DNA of 64,000 nucleotides from Ferdinandcohnia humi_A (lineage in GTDB: Bacteria > Bacillota > Bacilli > Bacillales > Bacillaceae_L): contig JBLKRX010000017.1 of the NCBI GenBank assembly GCA_047608075.1, forward strand, positions 1 through 64,000. Reading direction: 5' to 3'. This document shows positions 25,949-35,297 of the stretch, piece by piece (the first letter of the stretch is position 1; the number at the start of each line of letters is the position of its first letter). Position numbers and translations under genes: made by a program. A model generated the notes under the pieces. That model had not been told where the DNA came from and ran no database searches. It worked only from the letters and a program-made list of their open reading frames with translations.

Positions 25949-27409
25949 ATGGAAAAAGTATGTCTTGAAATAGAAAATATTGAGATCTCCTTTTTAGATA
26001 GAGTCGTATTAAATATCCCACGGCTAGCAGTGCATCAGTTTGATCGTATCGGGATTGTTGGAAAGAACGGGGCAGGAAAGAGCACATTGCTAAAACTAAT
26101 GAATGGTCAGATCAAGCCTGAAAGGGGCAGTATTGAACGCTACGTTGAATTTGCTTATTTTGACCAGCTTGCCTCGCCTAATGAAATCGAAATTGATTAT
26201 GAATTCCTAGGAAAGCTATCAATCCCGCAAAATGAAATACAAACCTTTAGTGGTGGCGAACAAACAAGGCTTAAGTTAGCACAGATTTTTTCAAACTATC
26301 ATGAGGGGTTATTGATTGATGAACCAACCACTCACCTTGACGAAGCTGGTACTCAATTTTTTATCGATGAAATGACATATTATTACGGTGCACTTGTTCT
26401 TGTCAGTCACGACCGATACGTCTTAGATACCCTGGTCACGAAAATTTGGGAAATTGAAGATGGAAACGTAACGGAGTACACTGGAAACTACTCAGAATAT
26501 GTAGCTCAAAAAGAATTAAGGCAAAAACAACAGCAAGAACAACATGACAAATATGTAAAGGAAAAGGCTCGCCTTTTAAAAGCAGCAGAGGAAAAGATGA
26601 AAAAGGCTGAAAAAATTACAAAGGCTAATGGGCATATTTCAAAAAAAGAAACGAAAGCAAAAGCAAATAAAATGTTTATGACGAAATCGAAAGATACGAG
26701 TCAAAAAGCAGTTCAACGTGCAGCAAAAGCGATTGAACAAAGAGTGGAGCAGCTTAAAGCAGTTGATGCTCCAAAAGAGGAACAAAAAATGAGGTTTCAT
26801 CAGTCAAGCGCACTACGTTTGCATAATAAGTTTCCGCTCATGGCAGATCAGCTGACACTTAAGGTTGGAAACAAATATCTCCTGAAGGATACAAGTTTTC
26901 AATTTCCATTAGGTAAAACAATTGCTATAAAAGGAAATAATGGGTCAGGAAAATCGACCTTACTTCGCCATATTTTTCTCAAGGGAGAAGGGATTATTGT
27001 TTCTCCGAAAGCAGTAATGGGAATCTATGAACAAATGGATTATCTATTTTTAATAGATGAAAGTGTGCTTGAGTACATGAAAGAAAGAAGCGACTATGAT
27101 GAGGGGAAGATTCGAGCTGTACTTCATACAATGAATTTTACAGGTAGTGATTTATATAAGAATGTAAGAGGTTTAAGTGGTGGAGAAGCGATTCGATTAG
27201 TTCTATGTCAGCTATTTTTGGGGAAATATAACGTATTGCTTTTAGATGAACCGACAAATTTTTTAGATGTTTTTTGTATCGAGGCATTAGAAAGGTTTTT
27301 GAAGGCATATGAAGGTACAGTCCTACTCGTATCACATGATCGTCGATTTGTTGAAAGAGTCTCTGATTGTATATATACAATAGAAAATCAAAAATTAGTT
27401 GAAAAGTAG
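25949..27409 (+). CDS. ABC-F protein, probable antibiotic-resistance ribosome protection factor
   Basis: A 486-residue cytosolic protein with two ATPase domains and no membrane helices. First domain: Walker A GKNGAGKST, signature FSGGEQTRLKLAQ, Walker B LLIDEPTTHLD. Second: GNNGSGKST, LSGGEAIRLVLCQ, LLLDEPTNFLD. The charged, helical linker (about 185-290, KEKARLLKAAEEKMKKAEK) is the part that reaches into the ribosome in antibiotic-resistance ABC-F proteins. The long leader with a macrolide-type leader peptide and attenuator supports a role in dislodging peptidyl-transferase or exit-tunnel drugs. AGAGGAA stands before the ATG. The drug range cannot be read from sequence. Confidence 0.85.
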   Translation: MEKVCLEIENIEISFLDRVVLNIPRLAVHQFDRIGIVGKNGAGKSTLLKLMNGQIKPERGSIERYVEFAYFDQLASPNEIEIDYEFLGKLSIPQNEIQTFSGGEQTRLKLAQIFSNYHEGLLIDEPTTHLDEAGTQFFIDEMTYYYGALVLVSHDRYVLDTLVTKIWEIEDGNVTEYTGNYSEYVAQKELRQKQQQEQHDKYVKEKARLLKAAEEKMKKAEKITKANGHISKKETKAKANKMFMTKSKDTSQKAVQRAAKAIEQRVEQLKAVDAPKEEQKMRFHQSSALRLHNKFPLMADQLTLKVGNKYLLKDTSFQFPLGKTIAIKGNNGSGKSTLLRHIFLKGEGIIVSPKAVMGIYEQMDYLFLIDESVLEYMKERSDYDEGKIRAVLHTMNFTGSDLYKNVRGLSGGEAIRLVLCQLFLGKYNVLLLDEPTNFLDVFCIEALERFLKAYEGTVLLVSHDRRFVERVSDCIYTIENQKLVEK

Positions 27410-27418
27410 TTATGTAAT

Positions 27419-27445
27419 AAGAAGCAGGGAGATTCTCTGCTTCTT
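27419..27445 (+). terminator. Hairpin after the ABC-F gene
   Basis: AAGAAGCAGGG pairs with CTCTGCTTCTT (one G.U) around GATTA-type loop sequence, 10 nt after the stop. The T-run is weak. Confidence 0.5.
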
Positions 27446-27584
27446 CTATAAAGTAGTAGGAGATATTATAAGAAGGACTAAACATATCTCATGTTGAACT
27501 ATATATGGACAGAACAAACGATTGATATAGTGTTAAAGATTAATTGATTTCTTTAAAATACTAGGTATAAAGGAGAGGGTTACC

Positions 27585-28037
27585 TTGACGATCCGTTTTG
27601 AAGAGAAAAGGACTTTTCATGTACCTCAAGAAAAAACCTTTAAAGGTTTACTTGATATTAATTCTGCTGGGCACTGGATGCAAGGGTTAGTCGGAATTGA
27701 GCGATTGGATGAGGGACCAATTCAAGTAGGAAGTCAGTGGAAGGAAACAAGAAAGATGTTTGGAAAAGAGGCTTCTGAACATTTTGAAGTTGTTGAACTC
27801 CATGAACCAAATAAAATTGTGCTCCGTTGCGATGGTACGAAAGGAACAACTTGCAAAGGAGAGTTTGTGTTCACATACATAATCACGTCGTCAGGTGATC
27901 GTTCAGATGTTACTTTACATGGTGAAATAAAAGGCCTTACTGGCTTGACTAAATTATTTGGAAAATTGATGGCTGGAACCTTTAAAAAGGCTTGTGCGAA
28001 AGATTTGGATGCCTTAAAGAACTACTTGGAGAAGTGA
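27585..28037 (+). CDS. SRPBCC (CoxG/polyketide cyclase-like) protein
   Basis: A 150-residue protein with the START/Bet v1-like fold pattern: an N-terminal strand (FEEKRTFHVPQEKTFKGLLDINSAGHWM), central strands (GSQWKETRKMFGKEASEHFEVVELHEPNKIVLRC) and a C-terminal helix (LFGKLMAGTFKKACAKDLDALKNYL). The family binds hydrophobic ligands; the ligand here is unknown. The start is TTG with AAGGAGAGG about 7 nt upstream. The gene stands alone, followed closely by a palindromic repeat. Confidence 0.8.
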   Translation: MTIRFEEKRTFHVPQEKTFKGLLDINSAGHWMQGLVGIERLDEGPIQVGSQWKETRKMFGKEASEHFEVVELHEPNKIVLRCDGTKGTTCKGEFVFTYIITSSGDRSDVTLHGEIKGLTGLTKLFGKLMAGTFKKACAKDLDALKNYLEK

Positions 28038-28045
28038 ATACATTT

Positions 28046-28104
28046 GTACCACAGGGACGGTTCTTCTGGTTCGAAATGAACCAGAAGAACCGTCCCCTTG
28101 GTAC
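28046..28104. repeat. Palindromic repeat, copy 1
   Basis: Arms GGGACGGTTCTTCTGGTTC (28054-28072) and its exact reverse complement (28078-28096) around GAAAT. The outer GTACC/GGTAC ends also pair. It begins 9 nt after the SRPBCC stop codon. Confidence 0.85.
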
Positions 28105-28112
28105 TCTTTACG

Positions 28113-28141
28113 TTTACAAATGGAAAAGATTGTACTATAAT
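28113..28141 (+). promoter_or_regulatory. Sigma-A promoter of the cobalamin locus
   Basis: TTTACA (28113-28118), a 17-bp spacer and TATAAT (28136-28141). It lies just upstream of the cobalamin riboswitch. Confidence 0.7.
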
Positions 28142-28171
28142 TTTTCGTGAATACAAAATTGAATATGATAG

Positions 28172-28348
28172 AAATAGGTTTCTTAAATAATTTTTGTGAG
28201 TATTTAAGACTAAGAGGGAAGTTGGTGTAAATCCAACACGGTCCCGCCACTGTAAGCGAGAAGGAAGGTTAGTAGTTCTCCACTGTGTTGTTTAACATGG
28301 GAAGGAGTAACCGACTGTTGATGCGCGAGTCAGGAGACCTGCCTATTT
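28172..28348 (+). ncRNA. Cobalamin (B12) riboswitch
   Basis: The conserved core is clear: AAGTTGGTGTAAATCC, then CGGTCCCGCCACTGTAA (the B12 box GCCACTG), then GAGTCAGGAGACCTGCC. The closing helix pairs AAATAGG (28172-28178) with CCTATTT (28342-28348). It precedes the btuF gene and a terminator hairpin, so bound adenosylcobalamin should switch the transport and synthesis genes off. Confidence 0.95.
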
Positions 28349-28487
28349 TGTTTTTAAGCTTCATCGAGGAAAGGAATGTTTAAAGTGCCGGTAATCTATT
28401 AATTATAAATAGTTATTTTTTTATAATAATAATTGCTAGTTTATCATACTACCTATTTGTCAAAGTATCATAAAGGTGCCTTTACTC

Positions 28488-28517
28488 AACGCTTTCCGCT
28501 GGAATAGCGTTTTTTTG
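28488..28517 (+). terminator. Riboswitch-controlled terminator
   Basis: AACGCT-TTCC-GCT-GGAA-(T)-AGCGTT followed by a T-run, 30 nt before the btuF start. Its position fits the expression platform of the cobalamin riboswitch. Confidence 0.8.
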
Positions 28518-28547
28518 TGTTTAAAAAATTAGAAGGGGGAAAAAGGA

Positions 28548-29534
28548 ATGAAACAGATTATTAAAAAATGGGGACTCTTGTGCATTGTTCTCCTGGTAAC
28601 CATAGGGATTATTGCAGGCTGTGGTACTGACGGTGAAAACACTAAGAAGGAAGCTGGTAATAGTACTGCAGAAATTACTCAAAACGAAGAGCAATTCCCT
28701 ATCACTATAAAAGACGATGCTAATCGTGAGGTTACAATTGATGAAAAACCTGAAACGATTGTTTCCATTCAAGCGAGTAATACAGAAATTGCATTTGCGC
28801 TTGGTCTAGGAGACAAAATTATTGGTGTTTCTGATTACGATAACTATCCAGCTGAAGCGCTTGAAATCCAAAAGGTAGGTGCACAGGATATTAATGCGGA
28901 GCTTGTTCTCACACTCCTTCCGGATATAGCTCTTGTTACAGATTATCATTATAATACACACCCGAACATATTAAAACAATTTGAAGATGCGGGTATTGAC
29001 GTGATCGTTGTTGGAAGTGCTACATCGTTTGATGACGTATATAGCAACATTGAGATGATTGGTATAGCCACTGGAACTGAGACCAAAGCAAATGAAATCA
29101 TTACGGATATGAAACAGCGTCTTGAAGATGTAAAAGAAAAGGCAGCAGAATCGATTACAGATAAAAAGAAAGTATGGGTTGAGGTTTCTCCAGCACCAGA
29201 TATTTTTACTACAGGAACAAATACATTTATGCATGAAATGCTTCAAGCTATTCAAGCTGTGAATGCTGCAGAGGAGCATGAAGGATGGGTGCAACTGACG
29301 GAGGAAGAAATCGTACAACTTACTCCTGATGTCATTATCACGACTTATGGCTACTATGTAGATAATCCTAGAGAACAAGTACTGTCTCGTGAGGGGTGGT
29401 CGGAAGTGCCTGCTGTCAAAAATGAACAAGTCTTTGATGTAGATAACGATACTGTTACTAGACCAGGTCCTCGTTTAATTGAAGGAGTAGAGACACTTGC
29501 GAAGCTTATCTATCCAGAAGTTTTTAACAAGTAA
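28548..29534 (+). CDS. btuF: Cobalamin ABC transporter substrate-binding lipoprotein
   Basis: A 328-residue lipoprotein with signal peptide and lipobox (IIAGC, Cys near residue 25). The mature part is a type III (BtuF/FhuD-like) binding protein: ETIVSIQASNTEIAFALGLGDKIIGVSDY and the C-terminal LIEGVETLAKLIYPEVF are typical. It should capture cobalamin or cobinamide outside the membrane and deliver it to the permease encoded next. It is the first gene behind the riboswitch. A second, signal-less homologue ends the locus at 41227. Confidence 0.9.
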   Translation: MKQIIKKWGLLCIVLLVTIGIIAGCGTDGENTKKEAGNSTAEITQNEEQFPITIKDDANREVTIDEKPETIVSIQASNTEIAFALGLGDKIIGVSDYDNYPAEALEIQKVGAQDINAELVLTLLPDIALVTDYHYNTHPNILKQFEDAGIDVIVVGSATSFDDVYSNIEMIGIATGTETKANEIITDMKQRLEDVKEKAAESITDKKKVWVEVSPAPDIFTTGTNTFMHEMLQAIQAVNAAEEHEGWVQLTEEEIVQLTPDVIITTYGYYVDNPREQVLSREGWSEVPAVKNEQVFDVDNDTVTRPGPRLIEGVETLAKLIYPEVFNK

Positions 29535-30561
29535 TATTGCGTTGTTGTATATATTAAGCGGAGGGTTTGTACTTACTACAGCCCTCCTTGGTTTATTCGT
29601 GAGTAGTGTTCAAGTCCCGGTTTCGGCTATTTTACATATTATTTTGGATAATACCTTTGGATGGGGATGGGATACTCAGATAGCTAAAAACCAAGAAATG
29701 ATCATTTGGAATATTCGCCTGCCAAGGGTACTGCTTGCTTTTTTCGTAGGTGCCTCACTTGCGTTAGCTGGTGCTGCCTTTCAAGGTCTTTTACGCAATC
29801 CTTTGGCAGATCCATATACGATTGGAGTGTCTTCGGGTGCTTCTCTTGGTGCAGTTTTTGCTTTGTTTTTTCAGGTTGCGATTTTTGGATTGGGGAGCTT
29901 TACTCTTCCTGTTGTTGCGATTCTAAGTGGTTTTGTCTCATTGCTTGTTGTATTCGGACTCGTTCGATTGAGCAGTCGTAGTTTAGCGATTGAAACAATC
30001 ATATTGGCAGGAATTATCGTAAGTGCCTTTATAGGAGCAATAGTCTCACTCATCATTTCATTAAGTGATCGTGATTCGATGACGCAAATAATCTATTGGT
30101 TATACGGTAGTGTCGGTATGAGGGGATGGAGTCATGTTCAGCTTATCATTCCATTTATGCTTCTAGGTACCTTTATTTTGTTATATCATTCCCGGGAATT
30201 AAATGCCTTGGCACTAGGGGAGGATGCAGCCGATCATATCGGGGTTCATGTCAAAAAAGGAAAAACGTATATCCTGATTGGTGCATCTTTGTTAACTGGT
30301 GCAGCGGTTGCTGTATCTGGTTCAATCGGATTTGTGGGGCTCGTTATTCCACATTTAGTCCGTCTTGTAACTGGGCCGAATCATCGCCATGTGTTACCAC
30401 TCTCATTATTAGTTGGCGGGGCTTTTCTTATTTTAGCTGATTTAGTATCAAGAACGATTATTGCCCCTGAAGAGCTACCAATTGGTGTTGTTACTGCGCT
30501 AATAGGTGCACCGGTATTTGCGTTATTATTGATAAGAGAAAGAAATGAGCGGAGGGGGTAG
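29497..30561 (+). CDS. btuC: Cobalamin ABC transporter permease (FecCD/BtuC family)
   Basis: A 354-residue permease with about ten membrane helices and FecCD motifs (NIRLPRVLLAFFVGASLALAG, QGLLRNPLADPYTIGVSSGA, GSIGFVGLVIPHLVRL). The TTG start at 29497 lies inside the end of btuF (38-bp overlap), but AAGGAG stands 9 nt before it, so translational coupling is likely. No better start is seen before the first helix. Works with BtuF and the BtuD part of the next protein. Confidence 0.9.
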   Translation: MRSLSIQKFLTSNIALLYILSGGFVLTTALLGLFVSSVQVPVSAILHIILDNTFGWGWDTQIAKNQEMIIWNIRLPRVLLAFFVGASLALAGAAFQGLLRNPLADPYTIGVSSGASLGAVFALFFQVAIFGLGSFTLPVVAILSGFVSLLVVFGLVRLSSRSLAIETIILAGIIVSAFIGAIVSLIISLSDRDSMTQIIYWLYGSVGMRGWSHVQLIIPFMLLGTFILLYHSRELNALALGEDAADHIGVHVKKGKTYILIGASLLTGAAVAVSGSIGFVGLVIPHLVRLVTGPNHRHVLPLSLLVGGAFLILADLVSRTIIAPEELPIGVVTALIGAPVFALLLIRERNERRG

Positions 30562-30564
30562 GAG

Positions 30565-32040
30565 ATGATAAAGGTTCAGAATTTGATAGGTGGCTACACC
30601 GGTTCCCCCATTATTAACGGCTTGAATCTTGAGATTAAGAAAGGTGAGTTTTTCGCTCTTCTTGGACCAAACGGAAGTGGAAAAACAACTCTATTTAAGT
30701 TAATAACAGGGCAGTTACCGATTATTGATGGTGAAATCCTAATTCTCGGAAAAAATATATTAACTCTATCAAAGCTTGAGAAGGCCAAAAAAATGGCTGT
30801 TCTTACACAGGAAGCCCACGTCTCATTTGATTATACAGTTGAAGAAATTGTGAGCCTAGGTCGTTATCCTTATCAAAAGGGATTACTGAAACAGCTTTCC
30901 AGGGCAGATTGGAATGTAATTGAAGATGTCATGGAAATAACGAACATAAGCCACTTTCGGAAAACTCCATTCCGTATGTTAAGTGGTGGTGAAAAGCAAC
31001 GAGTTTTATTGGCAAAGGCATTAGTTCAGGAGCCAGAGATTTTACTATTAGATGAGCCTACAAATCATCTAGATATCAAACACACCTTTCAAATGTTGGA
31101 TTTATTAAAAGAACGGCAGTATAAGATGAGGTTAACAATCTTTGCTATTCTGCATGATTTAAATGTTGCTTCTCTTTATGCAGATCGAATTGCCTTACTT
31201 AATAAGGGGAACTTTTTAGAAGTAGGGAATGTTAACACATTAAGAAAAACAGATCAATTAAAGAAGGTGTACGAGGTAGAGATTAAGCACGGGTCACACC
31301 CAACGATACCAAAGCCACAGCTTCTTATGACACCAAGCTTCACCACATCTAGTAATCTCTTGCGTTTTGAAGACTCCTACAAGATTGAAAAAACAAAGGA
31401 ATATATACATGTTCAATTCAATCAGCCATTACGAACAATATCCAATGGGGTAATTGGTGAGGGAATCCAATGGCTAACGCATTTTTGCAATTTTCATGTT
31501 ACTAAAAATTATAATTGCTCGAAGCCTGAAAAAGATTTGCAAACCTGGATGACAAAGTATTCCATCCCTCATGAGCAGGCTGTTGGCATGATGACGGCTG
31601 TTAAGCTAGAGAATGCAGTCATTCTAAAGAAAAACATAGAAGGTATTCCAATGCTTGCAATCGTAACGGCAGGGGTTCGAAACGCAGTTGATATTACTTA
31701 TGGGTCTAAGAAACGAGTAACGCAAACAATTGGAACGATAAATACAATGCTATTCATTGATGCTCATTTTACAGATGGGGCCCTTGTAAATGGATACATG
31801 TCTGCAACGGAAGCTAAGGTGAAAGCACTACATGATCTACATATTATAGACCCTTATTCTAATACGATTGCAACTGGGACTTCAACCGATTCCCTCCTAC
31901 TCGGCCTTACTCAAAAAGGAGAAAAAACACCCTATGCTGGTTCAGGAACAATTGTCGGAAAAGGTATTGGTCAAATCGTATACAGTGCAACAAAAGAGGC
32001 AATCGAAAAGTATATAAAAACGGTTCAGAATCAGGCCTGA
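30565..32040 (+). CDS. btuD: BtuD-CbiZ fusion: cobalamin ABC ATPase with adenosylcobinamide amidohydrolase
   Basis: A 491-residue two-part protein. Residues 1-250 are an ABC ATPase: Walker A GPNGSGKTT, signature LSGGEKQRVLLAKA, Walker B ILLLDEPTNHLD, H-loop AILHDLN. Residues about 265-491 resemble CbiZ (GEGIQWLTHFCNFHVTKNY, VTAGVRNAVDI, GTINTMLFID, TGTSTDSLLLG), which removes the aminopropanol side chain of adenosylcobinamide or pseudo-B12 to give adenosylcobyric acid. Joining import and remodelling in one chain fits salvage of incomplete corrinoids, which CbiB, CobD, CobU and CobS could rebuild. Starts 3 nt after btuC. Confidence 0.88.
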   Translation: MIKVQNLIGGYTGSPIINGLNLEIKKGEFFALLGPNGSGKTTLFKLITGQLPIIDGEILILGKNILTLSKLEKAKKMAVLTQEAHVSFDYTVEEIVSLGRYPYQKGLLKQLSRADWNVIEDVMEITNISHFRKTPFRMLSGGEKQRVLLAKALVQEPEILLLDEPTNHLDIKHTFQMLDLLKERQYKMRLTIFAILHDLNVASLYADRIALLNKGNFLEVGNVNTLRKTDQLKKVYEVEIKHGSHPTIPKPQLLMTPSFTTSSNLLRFEDSYKIEKTKEYIHVQFNQPLRTISNGVIGEGIQWLTHFCNFHVTKNYNCSKPEKDLQTWMTKYSIPHEQAVGMMTAVKLENAVILKKNIEGIPMLAIVTAGVRNAVDITYGSKKRVTQTIGTINTMLFIDAHFTDGALVNGYMSATEAKVKALHDLHIIDPYSNTIATGTSTDSLLLGLTQKGEKTPYAGSGTIVGKGIGQIVYSATKEAIEKYIKTVQNQA

Positions 32041-32091
32041 TGATTTTACAATAGGCTAACCTACTATTTTCTATCAAAGGTGGTGTTGGTT

Positions 32092-33489
32092 ATGACGGAG
32101 CGACGAATTGTTATTGCTGGAACAGGAAGTGGCGTAGGAAAAACAACTGTAACACTTGGTATTATGTCTGCCTTACGAAAGCGTGAACTTATTGTTCAAG
32201 GGTTTAAATGTGGACCCGATTATATTGATCCATCCTACCATTCAGCAGTGACGAATAGAGCTTCTCGTAATTTAGATAGTTGGATGTTAACACATGAATG
32301 TGTATTGGATGTTTTCAGACATGGAAGCAAAGGTGCCGATATTTCAATAATAGAAGGGGTAATGGGCTTTTATGATGGGAAAAATTCTGAAACCAATGAG
32401 GGAAGTACTGCAGAAATTAGTATGATTACAAAAAGTCCGGTTTTGCTTGTGGTCAATTGTGAAAGCATGGCTCGAAGTTCTGCAGCTATTGTGAAGGGGT
32501 TTCAGATGTTTGCGGATGGGCCAAATATTGTTGGAGTTATTGCAAATAAAGTTGGGAGTGAAGGTCACTTTCAGCTAGTGAAAAAAGCGATTGAACAGGA
32601 ATGCCACGTCCCAGTTATCGGCTATTTAAAAAGAGAACTTGATATTGAGATTCCTGAACGACACCTTGGTCTCATTCCGTCAATTGAAAGAGGGGAACTG
32701 AACCCATTTTTTGAAAAATTAGGTGACCTAGTTCTTGAGTCGATTGATATAGAGAAACTCCTTGCATTAGCTGTTGCCAAGCCGTTAGGTGTTCAAAGGG
32801 AATCTTCAATGTTTGAACCGAAAAAAGAAAAAAACGTGAGAATTGCAGTAGCGAAGGATGCTGCTTTTAATTTCTACTATCCTGAAAATCTAGAAATGCT
32901 GGAAGCAAATGGCGTTGAGTTAGTCTATTTTTCTCCACTTGCTAATGAGGAGCTGCCCGCGGAAGTTGATGGGCTATACCTAGGTGGAGGTTTTCCTGAA
33001 GAATTTGCGTTTATTCTTGAAGGAAATGCTAAAGTAAAGCGTTCTGTGAAGAATGCGATAGAAAGTGGAATTCCTACACTTGCTGAATGTGGTGGATTCA
33101 TGTATCTAACAGAGACGATCGAAACAACAGAAAAGAAACAGTATCAAATGGTAGGTGTCATTCCTGGTCGTGTAGAAATGCAAGAAAAGATAGCTGCGAT
33201 AGGATATAGAGAGATTAGCGGACAAAATGGCAATTTCATGTTAAAAAGTGGAATCGCAAAAGGCCATGAATTTCATTATTCTACCTTTAAGGCAGCTGAA
33301 AATGATGTACCATACGCTTATGAAACAAAAGGGCTGCGCGGAATGAAAAAGGAAGGATATATCTTACACAATGTAATAGCCGGGTATACTCATTTTCACT
33401 TTGTATCATGTCTGGAGATGGTGAGCAATTGGATTGAAAAATGTATTGAATATAAGAATAGTGGGGGGGGAGAGCAGGATGAGGGATAA
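32092..33489 (+). CDS. cbiA: Cobyrinate a,c-diamide synthase
   Basis: A 465-residue enzyme that amidates the a and c side chains of cobyrinic acid with glutamine and ATP. The N-terminal P-loop domain has AGTGSGVGKTT and KCGPDYIDP; the C-terminal glutaminase-like domain has LYLGGGFPEEFA, the nucleophile region LAECGGFMYL and a final HFHF. ATG 32092 is chosen because AAGGTGGTG stands directly before it; GTG 32080 lies inside that box. It overlaps cobT by 11 nt. Since no ring-synthesis genes are here, its substrate must come from another locus or from outside. Confidence 0.92.
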   Translation: MTERRIVIAGTGSGVGKTTVTLGIMSALRKRELIVQGFKCGPDYIDPSYHSAVTNRASRNLDSWMLTHECVLDVFRHGSKGADISIIEGVMGFYDGKNSETNEGSTAEISMITKSPVLLVVNCESMARSSAAIVKGFQMFADGPNIVGVIANKVGSEGHFQLVKKAIEQECHVPVIGYLKRELDIEIPERHLGLIPSIERGELNPFFEKLGDLVLESIDIEKLLALAVAKPLGVQRESSMFEPKKEKNVRIAVAKDAAFNFYYPENLEMLEANGVELVYFSPLANEELPAEVDGLYLGGGFPEEFAFILEGNAKVKRSVKNAIESGIPTLAECGGFMYLTETIETTEKKQYQMVGVIPGRVEMQEKIAAIGYREISGQNGNFMLKSGIAKGHEFHYSTFKAAENDVPYAYETKGLRGMKKEGYILHNVIAGYTHFHFVSCLEMVSNWIEKCIEYKNSGGGEQDEG

Positions 33490-34531
33490 ATTCAAATTCC
33501 TTCCAAAGAAAAACAAGGAAATAGGAAAACAAGTCTATAACTATATCAATACATTGACAAAGCCTCTAGGGAGTCTAGGAAGGTTAGAAGAACTAGCTGT
33601 TGAATTAGCAGAAATGAAAGATGATCTATTTCCGAACATCATGCCACCAGGTGTCCTAGTTTTTGCTGCAGATCATGGAATTACAGAAGAGGGGGTTTCT
33701 GCCTACCCTCAAGCTGTGACAGAGCAAATGGTTCGTAACTTTTTAAATGGTGGAGCAGCAATTAATGTCTTTAGCAGAGAGATAGGAGCCTACCTCGAGA
33801 TTATAGACATTGGGGTGGCTAAGGATATTGCCCATCGGAACTTAGTAAACAAAAAAATCCGATATGGTACGGCAAATTTTTTACATGAGGACGCCATGTC
33901 CTATGACGATGTAGAACGAGCAATTGCAGTAGGATATGAGCAAGGTTTAGACATCATTAAAAAAGGAGCTAAATGTCTAATTCTTGGCGAAATGGGTATT
34001 GGAAATACAACTACAAGCAGTGCCATCCTAGCAGTTCTTACCAATATGGATGTAGCTTCGTTGGTTGGGTGTGGAACAGGAATTTCATCAGAACGTAAAG
34101 GGCATAAAGTGGAAATTATTAAACAGGTGATAAAGAATAGAAATCCCCAACCACATGAGCCAATTGATATTCTTTCCAAGGTGGGAGGCCTTGAGATTGC
34201 TGGTATGGCAGGGGCAATGCTTGCTGCTGCAAGTACCCGTGTACCGATACTTGTTGATGGATTTATTTGTACAGTAGCAGCATTGTTAGCTACGGAGATT
34301 TCTAAAAATGCTGTTGATTATATGATTGTAACGCATGAATCAGCTGAACCAGGTCATAAAATCGCAATTTCTCTACTTGGGAAAAAACCAATCATTAATT
34401 TGGGACTCAGACTCGGTGAAGGAACGGGGGCAGCTATAGCATTTCCTATTATCAAATCAGCTACATTGATACTAAATGAAATGGCAACATTTGATTCCGC
34501 AGGAATTTCAAAACGAGAATCAAATACATAG
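33479..34531 (+). CDS. cobT: Nicotinate-nucleotide-dimethylbenzimidazole phosphoribosyltransferase
   Basis: A 350-residue enzyme making alpha-ribazole phosphate, the lower-ligand precursor, from dimethylbenzimidazole and nicotinate mononucleotide. Family motifs are present: TKPLGSLGRLEELA, FAADHGITEEGVSAYP, GEMGIGNTTTSSA, and LGLRLGEGTGAAIA with the catalytic Glu. The start is ATG 33479 behind GGGGGGGAG, overlapping cbiA. Length fits the family. The next cob gene begins 179 nt later. Confidence 0.93.
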   Translation: MRDKFKFLPKKNKEIGKQVYNYINTLTKPLGSLGRLEELAVELAEMKDDLFPNIMPPGVLVFAADHGITEEGVSAYPQAVTEQMVRNFLNGGAAINVFSREIGAYLEIIDIGVAKDIAHRNLVNKKIRYGTANFLHEDAMSYDDVERAIAVGYEQGLDIIKKGAKCLILGEMGIGNTTTSSAILAVLTNMDVASLVGCGTGISSERKGHKVEIIKQVIKNRNPQPHEPIDILSKVGGLEIAGMAGAMLAAASTRVPILVDGFICTVAALLATEISKNAVDYMIVTHESAEPGHKIAISLLGKKPIINLGLRLGEGTGAAIAFPIIKSATLILNEMATFDSAGISKRESNT

Positions 34532-34710
34532 TAGGTTTTTTGGAGTTATTCCAAAAATAGTACTGAATAGGCAAACTCTAAGAGACTCTAGCTTTTTGTA
34601 AGGGTGCTCACTGATTATGTATTTTTTTTTGCATTCACCCTGTAACCTTATAGTAGTGGGGGGGATTGGTTAAAAAAGGTAATTAATGATCACATATCTA
34701 GGAGGTAAAT
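34532..34710. other. Gap inside the cobalamin locus
   Basis: AGGGTG (near 34601) and CACCCT (near 34636) can pair across a T-rich loop, but the hairpin is weak. A run of seven G is near 34661. No second riboswitch core was found. An internal promoter is possible but not clear. Confidence 0.4.
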
Positions 34711-35259
34711 ATGGCTAAAGACACGAAGAAGCAAGGCTTAACGTTATTGTACACTGGTCACGGCAAAGGAAAAACTACATCCGCTTTAGGATTGGCTCTA
34801 CGTGGAGTGGGTAGAGGGTTTAAAGTGAAGATTTTTCAATTTATTAAATCACCACAGCGTTCGTATGGAGAACAAATTGCGTTAAAGAAGCTAGGTGTTG
34901 AGATGGTTCAGCTTGGAATTGGATTCACATGGACGAAAACTCCAGAGGAGCATCGAGAAGCCTTGAGGATTGGATGGCCAAAGGCAAAAGATGCAGTGAT
35001 GAGTGGGGAATACGATTTAGTTATTTTAGATGAACTAAATAATGCGTTAGCGATTGACATTTTTCCAATCGATGACGTATTACCTATAAATGAAGTTATG
35101 GATGTCGTGAAAAATAAACCATCACATGTTCATCTTGTAATTACGGGAAGAGATGCGAAGCAAGAATTAAAAGATCTTGCTGATCTCGTTTCGGTGATAG
35201 AAGCGGAAAAGCATTACTACAATGAGGGTATTCCAGCTGTAAAAGGAATTGAGTTTTAG
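34711..35259 (+). CDS. cobO: Corrinoid adenosyltransferase (CobO/BtuR family)
   Basis: A 182-residue ATP:cob(I)alamin adenosyltransferase of the CobA/CobO type, which adds the upper adenosyl ligand. It has an unusual P-loop at the N-terminus (YTGHGKGKTTSALGLALRG) and the conserved VILDELNNAL and VHLVITGRDA. A good AGGAGG site precedes the ATG. It is followed after about 40 nt by cobQ on the same strand. Confidence 0.92.
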   Translation: MAKDTKKQGLTLLYTGHGKGKTTSALGLALRGVGRGFKVKIFQFIKSPQRSYGEQIALKKLGVEMVQLGIGFTWTKTPEEHREALRIGWPKAKDAVMSGEYDLVILDELNNALAIDIFPIDDVLPINEVMDVVKNKPSHVHLVITGRDAKQELKDLADLVSVIEAEKHYYNEGIPAVKGIEF

Positions 35260-35297
35260 GACAGAAAGTCTAAGTTAACGATAAGGAGTTCAAATAG

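Noticed and set aside
34532..34710. Possible second cobalamin riboswitch inside the cob locus
   Set aside because: No GCCACTG box or GAGTCAGGAGACCTGCC core; only a weak hairpin.
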